This document shows, in pieces, positions 20,978-30,228 of a DNA stretch of 64,000 bases. This DNA is from Campylobacter pinnipediorum subsp. pinnipediorum (GTDB lineage Bacteria; Campylobacterota; Campylobacteria; Campylobacterales; Campylobacteraceae): assembly GCF_002021925.1 (NCBI RefSeq), contig NZ_CP012546.1, positions 1,674,001 through 1,738,000 on the forward strand, in the 5' to 3' direction. The notes under the pieces were generated by a model. It was not told where the DNA came from. It saw only the letters and a program-made list of their open reading frames with translations, and did no database searches. How positions within the stretch are numbered: position 1 is the stretch's first letter; each line of letters opens with the position of its first letter. Position numbers and translations under genes: made by a program.

Positions 20978-23200
20978 CTAAAACCGGACTATTTTTGCAC
21001 CAAATCCACCTTGATTTGGTGGAGCATCAAAAAATTCCCTAACACTAGGATGAGATTTTAAAAATTCCTTAACAGCAAAAGCCAATTTTCCAGTTCCAAT
21101 ACCATGATAAACACTAACTTCATCAAATCCCATAATAAGACTATCGCTTATAAACCTATCAAGTTTTTCTATCGCCTCATCAGCTCTTAAACCGTGCAAA
21201 TCCAAAACAACATTTGCTGTTTTTGGTTTTTGAACCTTAACTTTTACTTGGGATTTTGTTGTTTGTGGTTGTTGTGCATTTTCATTTTTTGATAAAAAAC
21301 TAAGAGGCACACGAAGCTTGATTCCATCGCTTTGTATCATAGCATCGCTTTTAGTGATAGATATAATCACACCTTTTATTTTATTGTATTTTATATTGTC
21401 GCCTACTTTTAGCTCTTTTGGTTTTTGATTTTGTGGCTTTTGTATATATTTTTTCATCTCATGAGCGGCATTTATAACTCTATGTTTTTCTTTTATGTCT
21501 TTTAGATCTATTGACTCTTTTGCCTTGTTTATAGCCATCATGTATTCGTGTTCTAATTTGCTTATGGTTTGTGAAATTTTTAGCTCATCTTTTTCTTTTT
21601 GCTCTTTTAAATTAGCAAGCAAGTTATCTAGTTTTTGCTCTTTTTTATTTGTCTCATCAAGCTTGGTTTTTAGCTCGCTTTGTAGATTTAATGTCTTTGT
21701 AATAATCTCATTTAGATTTTCTTTATCTTCGCCATAAGCCTTTTTTGACTCACTTACCAAATTTGAAGGTATGCCGTATCTCAAAGCCGTTTCAAAAGCA
21801 TAAGACTTACCTATAGTTCCTTTTAAAAACTCAAATTTTGGTCTTTGTAAAACTTCATCATAAAGTGCAGCTACAAGCTCTACATTTTCATTTTTTGACA
21901 AAAGCATTGCAAGACGTTTGTGATGTGTTGTGATAACCATCTTTATATCTTGTGAAATAAGCTTTTGTATAATCACACTATACAGACTTGCAGCCTCTTC
22001 AAAGTCAGTTCCAAGTTCTATCTCATCAACACCTATAACCAAAGATTTTTTTGAAAAAAGTTTTGAAAAATTTACCATTCTTCCAGCAAATGTTGAAATA
22101 TCATTTTTTACATTTTGTGGATCTTCTATGATTGCATCAAATTCTTTAAAAGAGCCTATCTTTGACTCATTTGGATTTATTCTCATAGGCATTAGGTATT
22201 TTGCTAACAAACAAGATGTTATTATAGACTTTAAAAGCATTGATTTTCCACCGGCATTTACACCGGTTATTAAAAGAACCTTTTTAGAAAAATCCACACT
22301 TATACTTTTTGGATTTTTTAGTGCCGGATGAGCGAAATCTTTAAGCCTTATATCATTGCTATTATCAGGTAAAACAAAGTCAAAATCATAAGTCTTAGCC
22401 ATCAAAACCCTAGCCTGATAAGCATCAAAAATATCAAAAGCATTGTTTATAAATTTCAAAAACGGTAAGGCTTTATTCATCAAAGCACTAAATTGTTTTG
22501 CATATTCAAAAACTATCTCTTCTTTTTTGCTGATAAGTTCGCTTTGCTCTTTTTTTAGATTTTCAATGCTACTTGGCATAACATAAAAATACCCGCCAGA
22601 ACTTCTTGCTATAACGACACCTTTTAAAAAGTGATTAAATCCACCCCTAACCAAAAGAGTTTCACTATCGTTTATAAAATGCACCTGAGTATCTACAAGA
22701 TAAGGACTTAAACTTTTTGTATAAATAAGCCTTCTAAGCTCGGCATCTATCTGCTTTTTCTTTATGCCTATACTCTCTTTTATCTGCAAAAATCTCTCAT
22801 CAATGCTATCTTTTAACTCGCCTTTTTTATCAAAGCTTTTTGCAAGTTCAAGCATTGTTGGAAATATATCAATTTTTGCTATCCATTCGCCAAGTCTATT
22901 TTCAAATTTCAAACCTTTTAAATACAAAAAATAGTTTAAAATTTTAGAAAATTCGCCTATTTCTGTTATATGTAAAATGCCTTGTTTTCCGAGTCTAGCA
23001 AGAGCATCATCTAAATTTTGTATCTTTTGCGGCGAATCAAAATCATATTTGCAAAGCTCTAAAATATTTTCATAGTGTATATTTCTATCTCCGCTTATAA
23101 AAAGTGTCTTCTCTCTTGATAAAAAAGAGTTTAAATGCTCCAAATACTCATTCAAATCAAGCTTTGAAAAAATCTCATCTAAATTATTTTTCATATTCAC
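20978..23200 (-). CDS. mutS2: MutS2 family DNA-binding ATPase/nuclease
   Basis: The 740-residue protein lacks the mismatch-recognition domain of MutS1. It has a core domain, an ABC-type ATPase (Walker A GVNAGGKSMLLK at about 305-318, signature STFAGRM, Walker B LVIGVDEIELGTDFEE), a long coiled coil and a C-terminal Smr domain (about 667-738, DLHGLRADEA and HGIGTGKL). Campylobacter has only MutS2, which acts in recombination or ribosome rescue rather than mismatch repair. The position before a small membrane protein and murC matches C. jejuni. Confidence 0.95.
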   Translation of the reverse strand: MNMKNNLDEIFSKLDLNEYLEHLNSFLSREKTLFISGDRNIHYENILELCKYDFDSPQKIQNLDDALARLGKQGILHITEIGEFSKILNYFLYLKGLKFENRLGEWIAKIDIFPTMLELAKSFDKKGELKDSIDERFLQIKESIGIKKKQIDAELRRLIYTKSLSPYLVDTQVHFINDSETLLVRGGFNHFLKGVVIARSSGGYFYVMPSSIENLKKEQSELISKKEEIVFEYAKQFSALMNKALPFLKFINNAFDIFDAYQARVLMAKTYDFDFVLPDNSNDIRLKDFAHPALKNPKSISVDFSKKVLLITGVNAGGKSMLLKSIITSCLLAKYLMPMRINPNESKIGSFKEFDAIIEDPQNVKNDISTFAGRMVNFSKLFSKKSLVIGVDEIELGTDFEEAASLYSVIIQKLISQDIKMVITTHHKRLAMLLSKNENVELVAALYDEVLQRPKFEFLKGTIGKSYAFETALRYGIPSNLVSESKKAYGEDKENLNEIITKTLNLQSELKTKLDETNKKEQKLDNLLANLKEQKEKDELKISQTISKLEHEYMMAINKAKESIDLKDIKEKHRVINAAHEMKKYIQKPQNQKPKELKVGDNIKYNKIKGVIISITKSDAMIQSDGIKLRVPLSFLSKNENAQQPQTTKSQVKVKVQKPKTANVVLDLHGLRADEAIEKLDRFISDSLIMGFDEVSVYHGIGTGKLAFAVKEFLKSHPSVREFFDAPPNQGGFGAKIVRF

Positions 23201-23534
23201 ACTCTGAAATAGTTATTATAACCCCTGAAAGCTCTGTGAATTCTCGCTTTGGCATAAAGGAAGAGGTTCCAAACTCATAGTTAAATTTATCTTTGCTAAC
23301 ATTTTGATCGCGACAAATTATAGTTTTACCCTGTCTAAATTTATTTAAAATACTTATATTTTTCTCACTTCTATCATCAACCTTGCTCTCATAAAAATAT
23401 GCAAACCCTATAAAAAGTAGCACGATAAAAACAATAAAAGCTTTAAATTTTTTATTAAGTTGTTCATCTTTTATAGCCCAAATAGCCATAAGAAAAATCA
23501 CAAAAGCAACTACCAAAAATAAAATTCTTACCAT
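23184..23534 (-). CDS. Small two-span membrane protein, Cj1053-like
   Basis: The 116-residue protein has two hydrophobic segments (about residues 3-20 and 31-49) and a hydrophilic C-terminal half. It overlaps mutS2 by 17 bases and the preceding gene by 7. A small integral membrane protein lies between mutS2 and murC in C. jejuni as well. Function unknown. Confidence 0.7.
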   Translation of the reverse strand: MVRILFLVVAFVIFLMAIWAIKDEQLNKKFKAFIVFIVLLFIGFAYFYESKVDDRSEKNISILNKFRQGKTIICRDQNVSKDKFNYEFGTSSFMPKREFTELSGVIITISECEYEK

Positions 23535-23851
23535 TTTAATTCCTTTGCCTCTTGCAAAAGTTCTTCGTATAATTTTGGCATTTTATTCATCTTTTTTAGT
23601 ATCAACTCTTTATTTTCAGAGCTTATCTCTTGATTTTTTACAATCATCTTTATACCCATATATGGCGAGTTTTCTATCATTGTAGATATATGCTCTTGTG
23701 TTAGTTTTTGATGTCTAGCAAGGTGTATTAGTATATCTTTTTTACCCGTGTTTATAAGCTTTTGGATAATAGCTTCATCTATTGTTTCGTTTTTTATGAT
23801 TTTTAAAATCTCGTTTTCTTGTTTTGTTTCTAGGTCTAAAATTTCTTGCAC
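23528..23851 (-). CDS. Helical hypothetical protein, 107 residues
   Basis: I do not recognise a family. The protein is all-helical and acidic, without signal or membrane segments. Repeats of the type IIQKLINTGKKDILIHLARH suggest HEAT- or LRV-like helical pairs. It starts at the last base of murC and overlaps the next gene by 7 bases, which supports co-translation. Confidence 0.65.
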   Translation of the reverse strand: MQEILDLETKQENEILKIIKNETIDEAIIQKLINTGKKDILIHLARHQKLTQEHISTMIENSPYMGIKMIVKNQEISSENKELILKKMNKMPKLYEELLQEAKELKW

Positions 23852-25158
23852 TATTTATTTCCCCTTAGTTGAATACTTATATCCCCAGCACCAAATCCAA
23901 CAACTATACCATCATTTAAACGATGTTTTACACCAAACTCATCATCAAACTCAATGCCATCATCAACCCTTTTTATCTCACCTGCAAATATCGGGTTATA
24001 TTGTTTAAAGCTCTCTTTTATCTCTATATGCTCCTCGGCTTCACCAGCTGCATAAACAGGAAGTATAACAAGTCCGCTAACACCCTCAAAGCACTCTGAA
24101 AAGCCTTGTAAATTTGCCTTTAGTCTTGAATACCTATGTGGCTGAAATATAGCAGTTACACGAGTAATACCAAGCAATTTCGCATACTCAAACACCGAGC
24201 TTAAAGTGGCTTTTATCTCTGTTGGGTGATGTCCATAATCATCTATAAGAACATATTTTTTATCGGCATATAATATATCAAATCTCTTTTTGATACCACA
24301 AAAATTTAGTAAATTTTCTCTTATTTCTTTAAGCGGTCTGTCGTGCATAGCCGCCAAAATAGCAAGCGAAGCATCGATAGCTATATGCTCGCCCATTCCA
24401 AACACTTCAAACTTACCCAAATCTTTAAGCAAAAAACTTGTATATGGTTTAAAATCTCTTACAACCATACTCATTTGGGTTATATCCTTGCTTGGATAAA
24501 GCTTTATGGCTTCCATATCAAGTGTTTTTAAAAAATCATCTTCGGCATTTATAACCCTAACTTTTGCTCTTTCTAAAAAACCACGATAAGCAGCATAAAA
24601 TTTTTCTAAGTCATAGTTATAATGCTCCATATGCTCAGGCTCAGCATTTGTAACTATGGCTAAGTATGGATTTGAGTTTAAAAAGCTAGAATCACTCTCA
24701 TCTGCTTCAAAGACTATATTTTCACTTTGTGCATATCGCATATTTGAACCAAATTGTTTAGAAACTGCTCCTATTATCGCGGAGCCTTCTATTAAGCTAG
24801 CAAGCATAGCTGTTGTAGTGCTTTTTCCGTGTGCCCCAGCTATCGCAAATACCTTTTTATCATCCAGCACATAAGGCAAAGCTTCTTTTCTTGATAAGCA
24901 GTTTATGCCCTTTTGTCTTGCTGTTACTAGCTCTATATTATCATCTTTTATAGCAGCTGAATACACTACAAAATCCTGATCTTTTATAGCCTCTTTGCAG
25001 TGTGGTACTAAGACCTCAATGCCTTCATCTTTAAGCTCTTTTGTGGTTTTGCTATCTGCGATATCGCTACCACTTATTTTATAACCTTTTTCATTTAAAA
25101 ATCTAGCAATGGCACTAATACCAATACCGCCAATGCCTATAAAATGAACCTTTTTCAA
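23851..25158 (-). CDS. murC: UDP-N-acetylmuramate--L-alanine ligase
   Basis: MurC adds L-alanine to UDP-MurNAc in peptidoglycan synthesis. The 435-residue protein has the N-terminal UDP-binding motif GIGGIGISAIARFL, the ATP loop GAHGKSTTTAML and the FEADESDSSFL segment of the Mur ligase family. It heads a murC-unknown-membrane protein-mutS2 operon. Confidence 0.96.
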   Translation of the reverse strand: MKKVHFIGIGGIGISAIARFLNEKGYKISGSDIADSKTTKELKDEGIEVLVPHCKEAIKDQDFVVYSAAIKDDNIELVTARQKGINCLSRKEALPYVLDDKKVFAIAGAHGKSTTTAMLASLIEGSAIIGAVSKQFGSNMRYAQSENIVFEADESDSSFLNSNPYLAIVTNAEPEHMEHYNYDLEKFYAAYRGFLERAKVRVINAEDDFLKTLDMEAIKLYPSKDITQMSMVVRDFKPYTSFLLKDLGKFEVFGMGEHIAIDASLAILAAMHDRPLKEIRENLLNFCGIKKRFDILYADKKYVLIDDYGHHPTEIKATLSSVFEYAKLLGITRVTAIFQPHRYSRLKANLQGFSECFEGVSGLVILPVYAAGEAEEHIEIKESFKQYNPIFAGEIKRVDDGIEFDDEFGVKHRLNDGIVVGFGAGDISIQLRGNK

Positions 25159-25193
25159 ATTTAGCCTTTTTTAAGTTTTATACAAAATTTTAG

Positions 25194-25754
25194 CTAATTT
25201 TCCTTAAATTTAAAACAATACGATAAATGATCGCTAACAACCCCGCAAGCTTGCAAGAAAGAGTATATCCCTATACTTCCCACAAATTTAAATCCCCGCT
25301 TTTTCAAATCCTTTGAAACAACATCGCTTAAATTTGTTTTGGCTGGTATCTGTTTTATATCATCGTATCTGTTTTTTATCTGCTTGAAATCTGTAAATTT
25401 CCATATATAATTATAAAACGAACCAAACTCATCGCATATTTTTAAAAAGGCTTTTGCATTTATAGACAAAGATGAAATTTTTAGTCTATTTTTGATAATG
25501 GCACTATTTTGCAATAAAACATCTATCTTTTTATCATCATAAAGAGCTATTTTATTTGGATCAAACTCATCAAAAGCAACTCTCATATCTTCTCTTTTTT
25601 TAAGCACAGTATGCCAAGAAAGTCCGGCTTGCATTATCTCAAGGACCAAAAACTCAAAAAATTTCCTATCATCATCAAATATTTCTCCCCATTCATTATC
25701 GTGGTAGTTTCTATAAATCTCATCTTTTTCGCACCATTCACATCTTCTTATCAT
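25194..25754 (-). CDS. tag: DNA-3-methyladenine glycosylase I
   Basis: Tag removes 3-methyladenine from alkylated DNA. I choose the ATG at 25754, giving MIRRCEWC, over a TTG three codons upstream. The 186-residue protein has the zinc-snap ligands of the family: Cys5 in RRCEW, His in NYHDNEWG, and His/Cys in DHLSYC near the C-terminus. GLSWHTVLKKRE and VGSIGIYSFLQACG are further hallmarks. It stands alone behind murC. Confidence 0.94.
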   Translation of the reverse strand: MIRRCEWCEKDEIYRNYHDNEWGEIFDDDRKFFEFLVLEIMQAGLSWHTVLKKREDMRVAFDEFDPNKIALYDDKKIDVLLQNSAIIKNRLKISSLSINAKAFLKICDEFGSFYNYIWKFTDFKQIKNRYDDIKQIPAKTNLSDVVSKDLKKRGFKFVGSIGIYSFLQACGVVSDHLSYCFKFKEN

Positions 25755-25984
25755 AAACACCAACCAAATCTAAAATATTTATTTTTATTTTTACAATTTT
25801 ACTAAATTTTAATTATCTTTCAATTGTATGCGATGGCTATTAATATTATGCATTACGTACTTTTAAATATATTTTTATTTTTTTATTTTTTTTATGTATA
25901 AATATTATAATAAAAAATTGTGTTTTTATTTAGTTTTTTATTATATATTATGCTCAATATAAAAAATATAAGGATAAAAAATTT

Positions 25985-26359
25985 ATGAATAAGTCGCTAC
26001 TTCCTTTTGCGTGTTGTGCCACTCTTTTTGGAGAGATTGTAAGCATGCCAGCTAATATTGATAATATATCAAAAATAGATCAAATAGTAGACATAAGAAC
26101 TCCTGCAGAATGGCGCGAAACAGGAATAATCAAAGGAGCTAAAACTATAACTCTTATCAATAACAAAAATGAGTTCATCAACAGCTTAAAATCAAGCATA
26201 GACATAAAAAAGCCATTTGCTTTGATATGCAGAAGCGGACACAGAAGCATGATGGCTACTCACATGATAGATTCTCATGATATTAAAGTTATAAATTTAG
26301 AGGGCGGAATGATGAAAATTATGAGCGAAGGTTATAAAACTGTTCCTTACAAGGATTAA
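25985..26359 (+). CDS. Exported rhodanese-domain protein, copy 1
   Basis: The 124-residue protein has an N-terminal hydrophobic signal-like segment and one rhodanese domain with DIRTPAEWRETG and the active-site loop CRSGHRS. Such proteins carry sulfur on the loop cysteine. Here the location would be periplasmic. The next gene, one base away, is a paralogue of identical length. Ribosome site AAGGAT lies 9 bases before the ATG. Confidence 0.85.
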   Translation: MNKSLLPFACCATLFGEIVSMPANIDNISKIDQIVDIRTPAEWRETGIIKGAKTITLINNKNEFINSLKSSIDIKKPFALICRSGHRSMMATHMIDSHDIKVINLEGGMMKIMSEGYKTVPYKD

Positions 26360-26360
26360 A

Positions 26361-26735
26361 ATGAAAAAGATATCCATATTAGCATTTTGTGTGCTAGACC
26401 TGTTTTCACAAGTTGCATCTATCCCAGCAACCCCTGCAAATGTAGAAAAATTTGATCAAATCATAGATATGAGAGTGCCGATAGAAATAAGAGAAACAGG
26501 GATAATAAAAGGTGCAAAGATTATTGAGTTTAGTAAAGACAAAAGAAAACTTTGGAGCGAAATCAACGATAAAGTAGATATAACAAAACCATTTGCTATT
26601 ATTTGTAGAAGTGGAAGAAGAAGTGCTTTTGTTGCTGACCTCATAGATACGCCTGATTTGAATATAACTATCTTTGAAGGCGGAATGAGAGCTCTTAGCA
26701 AACAAGGATATATAACTACACCTTATGAAAAATAA
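26361..26735 (+). CDS. Exported rhodanese-domain protein, copy 2
   Basis: This is a tandem paralogue of the preceding gene (124 residues, signal-like N-terminus, DMRVPIEIRETG, loop CRSGRRS). The WRETG tryptophan and the loop histidine of copy 1 are replaced. The loop cysteine remains, so sulfur carriage is possible but specificity may differ. The two genes form an operon with a one-base gap. Confidence 0.85.
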   Translation: MKKISILAFCVLDLFSQVASIPATPANVEKFDQIIDMRVPIEIRETGIIKGAKIIEFSKDKRKLWSEINDKVDITKPFAIICRSGRRSAFVADLIDTPDLNITIFEGGMRALSKQGYITTPYEK

Positions 26736-26782
26736 TAATTGAATTATCTAAAAAATTTATTTTTGTATAAGGTTATTTTTTG

Positions 26783-26788
26783 TATAAT
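26783..26788 (+). promoter_or_regulatory. -10 box of the CAT tRNA
   Basis: A perfect TATAAT preceded by TTTTTTG lies 26 bases before the first tRNA base. Confidence 0.7.
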
Positions 26789-26814
26789 TCCAACTTCTTT
26801 AACTTAACTTATGT

Positions 26815-26891
26815 GGGTTCATAGCTCAGTTGGTTAGAGCATCCGGCTCATAACCGGATGGTCCCAGGTTCGAGTCCTGGTGAACCCACCA
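26815..26891 (+). tRNA. tRNA with CAT anticodon (tRNA-Met, elongator type)
   Basis: The 77-base cloverleaf has a 7-bp acceptor stem (GGGTTCA/TGAACCC), GCTC/GAGC D stem, TCCGG anticodon stem with loop CTCATAA (anticodon CAT, 26849-26851), a CCAGG/CCTGG T stem with TTCGAGT loop, discriminator A and an encoded CCA. The first acceptor pair is G-C, so it is not a typical initiator tRNA. A tRNA-Ile that is modified to lysidine at C34 cannot be excluded by sequence alone. Confidence 0.92.
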
Positions 26892-27058
26892 CTATTTTTC
26901 AAAATTTATACATATTTTTTCAACACAGACATTATAATTTACAAAAAACATACAATGAAACTCTTTTCTCATGTATTTTTTTATCAAATCACAAATATCA
27001 TCTTTAAATCGCAATAAAACAACTTTTAGATTTAATGCCTAATTAATATCATGTTGTT

Positions 27059-27064
27059 TATAAT
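27059..27064 (+). promoter_or_regulatory. -10 box before the first island methyltransferase
   Basis: A perfect TATAAT lies 31 bases before the ATG of the methyltransferase gene. The GGGAG ribosome site follows at 27084-27088. Confidence 0.55.
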
Positions 27065-27095
27065 ACTAAATTAATTAAAAGCTGGGAGATCTAAT

Positions 27096-27764
27096 ATGTC
27101 AAATATATCGCATTGGAATGATTTTTTACAAGATAAAAAACGTCATGCAAGATACCCAGAATCAGAGTTAGTAAGCTTTGTCTTTATAAATTTTCCAAAA
27201 AATGGAAATGTATTAGATCTTTATTGTGGCGGAGGAAGACATACTAAGTTTTTAGCCGAAAATGGATTTAATACTTATGCTTGTGACGTAACCACAAGCG
27301 GTGTTGAACATACTAAAAATCTATTACAAGAATCAAATTTAAAAGCGGATGTGCAATTTATCAAGGCTGGCGATGATTTACCATATAATGATAACTTTTT
27401 TGATGGCATAGTTTGTTATGGTGCATTATACTATGCAACAAAAGAAGAGATAGAAAAATCAGCCTATGAATTTTATAGAATTTTAAAAAATGGTGCTAAG
27501 GCATATATAAAAGTAAGAAGCATACAAGATTATAGATATAAAAATAGCATAAAAAATAGTAAATATGAAATAATAATAAACGAGCAAGATAACAAAAAAC
27601 AAGCATACAAAGAAAATGGATTAAAGTGTTATTATTTTGACAAAGAAGAAGCCTTGAGGATATTTTCCAAGACATTTAAAAATATACAAATAGACAGATT
27701 TTCTTTAAGTCACGAAAACGATACATTTTTAGATGATCAATTATTGATAACATTGACAAAATAA
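27096..27764 (+). CDS. SAM-dependent methyltransferase, island copy 1
   Basis: The 222-residue class I methyltransferase has the SAM loop VLDLYCGGGRHTKFL (motif I). The acidic end of strand 2 is at NTYACDV and motif IV-like FDGIVCYGALYYATK follows. A paralogue lies at 31086-31757. It precedes an adenylating ligase and a carrier protein in what appears to be one operon. Context suggests methylation of an acyl or sugar intermediate in flagellin glycan modification. C. jejuni has a methyltransferase and carrier-protein cluster in its flagellin locus. The substrate is inference. Confidence 0.85.
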   Translation: MSNISHWNDFLQDKKRHARYPESELVSFVFINFPKNGNVLDLYCGGGRHTKFLAENGFNTYACDVTTSGVEHTKNLLQESNLKADVQFIKAGDDLPYNDNFFDGIVCYGALYYATKEEIEKSAYEFYRILKNGAKAYIKVRSIQDYRYKNSIKNSKYEIIINEQDNKKQAYKENGLKCYYFDKEEALRIFSKTFKNIQIDRFSLSHENDTFLDDQLLITLTK

Positions 27765-27810
27765 AAAAATATAATTCTTGCGCATAACATAAACATTAAG
27801 GATAAAATCT

Positions 27811-29310
27811 TTGGAAAATAATGTACTATACTGGCTAGAAAAACAGGCAAACGAAAATCCAAACAAGATAGCTTTCAAAGATATACACGAAGAAATTACA
27901 TTTAAAAATTTAACAGAGCTATCAAAAAGGGTCGGGAGTTATCTTGAAGCAAAACCAGTAGTTATATATATGGAAAAATCAATAAAATGCCTAGCTATAA
28001 TGTTTGGTAGCGTTTATGCTGGTGGATTTTATAGCATTATAGACACATCGCTACCAAAACAAAGAGCATTAAAAATAGCAAATGCACTAAATGCTTCTAT
28101 AGTAGTATGCGATAATGATAATTATAACAAAGCTATTGAAATTTTTGGTACTAATATGGTTGTAAAAGCCGATATTATATTAAATACAAATATTAACAAT
28201 AAAAAATTAAAAGCTACAAGAGAATCGCATACAGATTTAAAACCTTTATACTGTAATTTTACAAGCGGAAGTACTGGAGAACCAAAAGGAGTGCTTATAA
28301 GCCATTCTAATGTGCTTGATTTTATACCGATTTTCACTAAAACATTAAAAATCTCAAGCGAAGATATACTTGCAAACCAAGCTCCATTTGATTTTGATTT
28401 AAGCGTGAAAGACATATATTCTGGGCTATATTTGGGTGCAACCGTGCTATTGATACCTAAAAAATACTTTACGAACCCTATATCTTTGATGGATTATTTA
28501 CATAATTCAAAAGTAAATACTCTAATATGGGCCGTTAGTGCTTTAGTATTTTTATCAACTATGCGAGCTTTGAGCTATAAAAAGTTAGATATAAAAAAGA
28601 TAATTTATAGTGGCGAAATAATGCCAAAAATGCATTTAAATAGAATAAAATATTATTTACCAGACTGCACATTTATAAATGCTTATGGACCAACAGAGAT
28701 TACTTGCAACTGCACCTATCATATACTAAAAGATGAAGACTTTGATAAGGATAATGTCGCCATAGGCAAGGCCTTTGAAAATAGAAAAGTATTTTTAATG
28801 CAGGATGAAAAAATCATAAACGAGCCAAATAAAATAGGCGAAATTTGCGTATCTGGTCGTTGCTTAGCTATTGGGTATTTAAATTTTATAAAAGAAGACG
28901 CCTTTATACAAAATCCTATGAATTTAAGCTACAATGAGAGAGTGTATAAAACTGGTGATTTAGGTTTTTTAGATGAGCAAGGTGACTTGCACTACAAAGG
29001 TAGAGCTGATTTTCAGATAAAAAGATTAGGACATAGGATAGAGCTAATAGAGATAGAAACTGAGGTTTTAAATTTAGGACTTGATATAGAAAGGGCTTGC
29101 GCAGTATGGGAAAAAGAGAAATTAGCCTTGTTTTTTGAAGGAAATGCCGATAAAAATGAGATTTTAAATACACTAAAGCAAAGACTTCCTATATTTATGC
29201 TGCCAAATATTATCTACAAAGAGGACAAACTTCCTATAAATAAAAATGGCAAGATAGATAGAGCAAAATTAAATAAAAAAATACACAATGATGACAAAGG
29301 TAAAATATGA
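27811..29310 (+). CDS. DltA/NRPS-like adenylating ligase, copy 1
   Basis: This 499-residue stand-alone adenylation enzyme starts at a TTG with AAGGAT 7 bases upstream. Core motifs are present: TSGSTGEPKGV (A3), NAYGPTEIT (A5), YKTGDLGF (A7), GRADFQIKRLGHRIELIEIE (A8) and INKNGKIDR with the catalytic Lys (A10). The FDLSVKDIYS segment resembles that of D-alanine ligase DltA, which fits an amino-acid or similar small acid as substrate. The stop overlaps the ATG of a carrier protein by 4 bases, so it almost certainly loads that carrier. C. jejuni Cj1307/Cj1308 is a comparable pair in the flagellin glycosylation locus. Confidence 0.88.
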   Translation: MENNVLYWLEKQANENPNKIAFKDIHEEITFKNLTELSKRVGSYLEAKPVVIYMEKSIKCLAIMFGSVYAGGFYSIIDTSLPKQRALKIANALNASIVVCDNDNYNKAIEIFGTNMVVKADIILNTNINNKKLKATRESHTDLKPLYCNFTSGSTGEPKGVLISHSNVLDFIPIFTKTLKISSEDILANQAPFDFDLSVKDIYSGLYLGATVLLIPKKYFTNPISLMDYLHNSKVNTLIWAVSALVFLSTMRALSYKKLDIKKIIYSGEIMPKMHLNRIKYYLPDCTFINAYGPTEITCNCTYHILKDEDFDKDNVAIGKAFENRKVFLMQDEKIINEPNKIGEICVSGRCLAIGYLNFIKEDAFIQNPMNLSYNERVYKTGDLGFLDEQGDLHYKGRADFQIKRLGHRIELIEIETEVLNLGLDIERACAVWEKEKLALFFEGNADKNEILNTLKQRLPIFMLPNIIYKEDKLPINKNGKIDRAKLNKKIHNDDKGKI

Positions 29311-29537
29311 AAGAAATAATAAATATTTTAAAAAAGATAAACAACACAATTGATTACGAAAAAGAAATCAACATGGTAGAGCGTGGACTATTTTCATCAT
29401 TTGATATCTTACAATGCATTACTGAAATTGAAGAAGAGTTTAATATAGAAATTCCACCAGAATATATAAATCATGATAATTTTAGTTCTGCTCAAAACAT
29501 ACATAAAATGATAGAAAATATAAAATCAAAGATATAA
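29307..29537 (+). CDS. Acyl/peptidyl carrier protein, copy 1
   Basis: This is a 76-residue four-helix carrier protein. The phosphopantetheine site lies in RGLFSSFDIL. The second Ser aligns with the Ser of the usual DSL/DSM motif, but the preceding Asp is Ser. The ECIEEEFNIEIP-like stretch after it (here CITEIEEEFNIEIP) is typical of DltC-type carriers. It is translationally coupled to the ligase gene. Confidence 0.88.
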   Translation: MKEIINILKKINNTIDYEKEINMVERGLFSSFDILQCITEIEEEFNIEIPPEYINHDNFSSAQNIHKMIENIKSKI

Positions 29538-29856
29538 AATAAAAAATGTTTTCCATTAAAACAGAATTTTTTGATGATTTGATAAAATATACAATAGCAC
29601 ATACTATAACTAAACACGATGGGTTATTATTGAATATTTACAAAAAATCACGTATTTTATATAAAAATTCATTAAGGTAAATCTTGGATTATGAATTAGT
29701 CTTTTATAGACCGCAAGAGTTGCAACACTTAAAAAATAGCACACCAAAAGCCAAGAAATTAGTGAGTTTATTATGTGCGGTTGATCTAAAAATCTGGAAC
29801 TTGTTGACGATGCTTAATTTTAATATAATACTAGAGCATAATAGATATCATATATT
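29538..29856. other. Spacer between two carrier-protein genes
   Basis: The spacer holds two short plus-strand frames. One is an ATG-started 44-codon frame at about 29546-29680. The other is a TTG-started 58-codon frame at 29684-29860, with AAGG six bases upstream, beginning LDYELVFYRPQELQHL. Neither resembles a family I know. They may be remnants of a lost gene. I would not call either coding without homologues. Confidence 0.35.
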
Positions 29857-30087
29857 TTAATTTAATGTTTGTATTTTTTTAACCATTTTACTAATATTTT
29901 TTTCTGACTGAAAATTATCTTGTTTTATATAACTAGCTGGAATTTTTATGCTAAAATTTTTCTCAATCAAAGCAATGCATTCTATTATATCAAAAGATGA
30001 AAAAAGACCATCGTCTATCAGTTTTTCTTCTTTATCATAATCAATCTCATCGTTTATTTCTTGTAGCAAATCTCTAATTTTTTTCAT
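29857..30087 (-). CDS. Acyl/peptidyl carrier protein, copy 2
   Basis: This 76-residue carrier protein is paralogous to copy 1, with site DDGLFSSFDII, again Ser in place of Asp before the attachment Ser. It is transcribed leftward, divergent from an AAC(3)-like gene, and has no ligase beside it on its own strand. It probably serves one of the two ligases in trans. Confidence 0.87.
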   Translation of the reverse strand: MKKIRDLLQEINDEIDYDKEEKLIDDGLFSSFDIIECIALIEKNFSIKIPASYIKQDNFQSEKNISKMVKKIQTLN

Positions 30088-30187
30088 AATTTGGCCTAAA
30101 AGATAATATTTTATTAATTTAATATATTATACTAAAATTTTATTTATATATACTTTTTAAAAAAATTATTATTCAATACATCTGAAA

Positions 30188-30207
30188 TATAATATAATAT
30201 AATATAA
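30188..30207 (+). repeat. (TATAA)4 pentanucleotide repeat overlapping a promoter region
   Basis: Four exact copies of TATAA contain three overlapping TATAAT -10 boxes and lie 21-41 bases before an ATG. Copy-number change could alter transcription of the acyltransferase gene. Confidence 0.75.
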
Positions 30208-30228
30208 AAAAAATTAAAAGAATAAAAC

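Noticed and set aside
26815-26891. Initiator tRNA
   Set aside because: The first acceptor pair is G-C rather than the mismatch typical of bacterial initiators.
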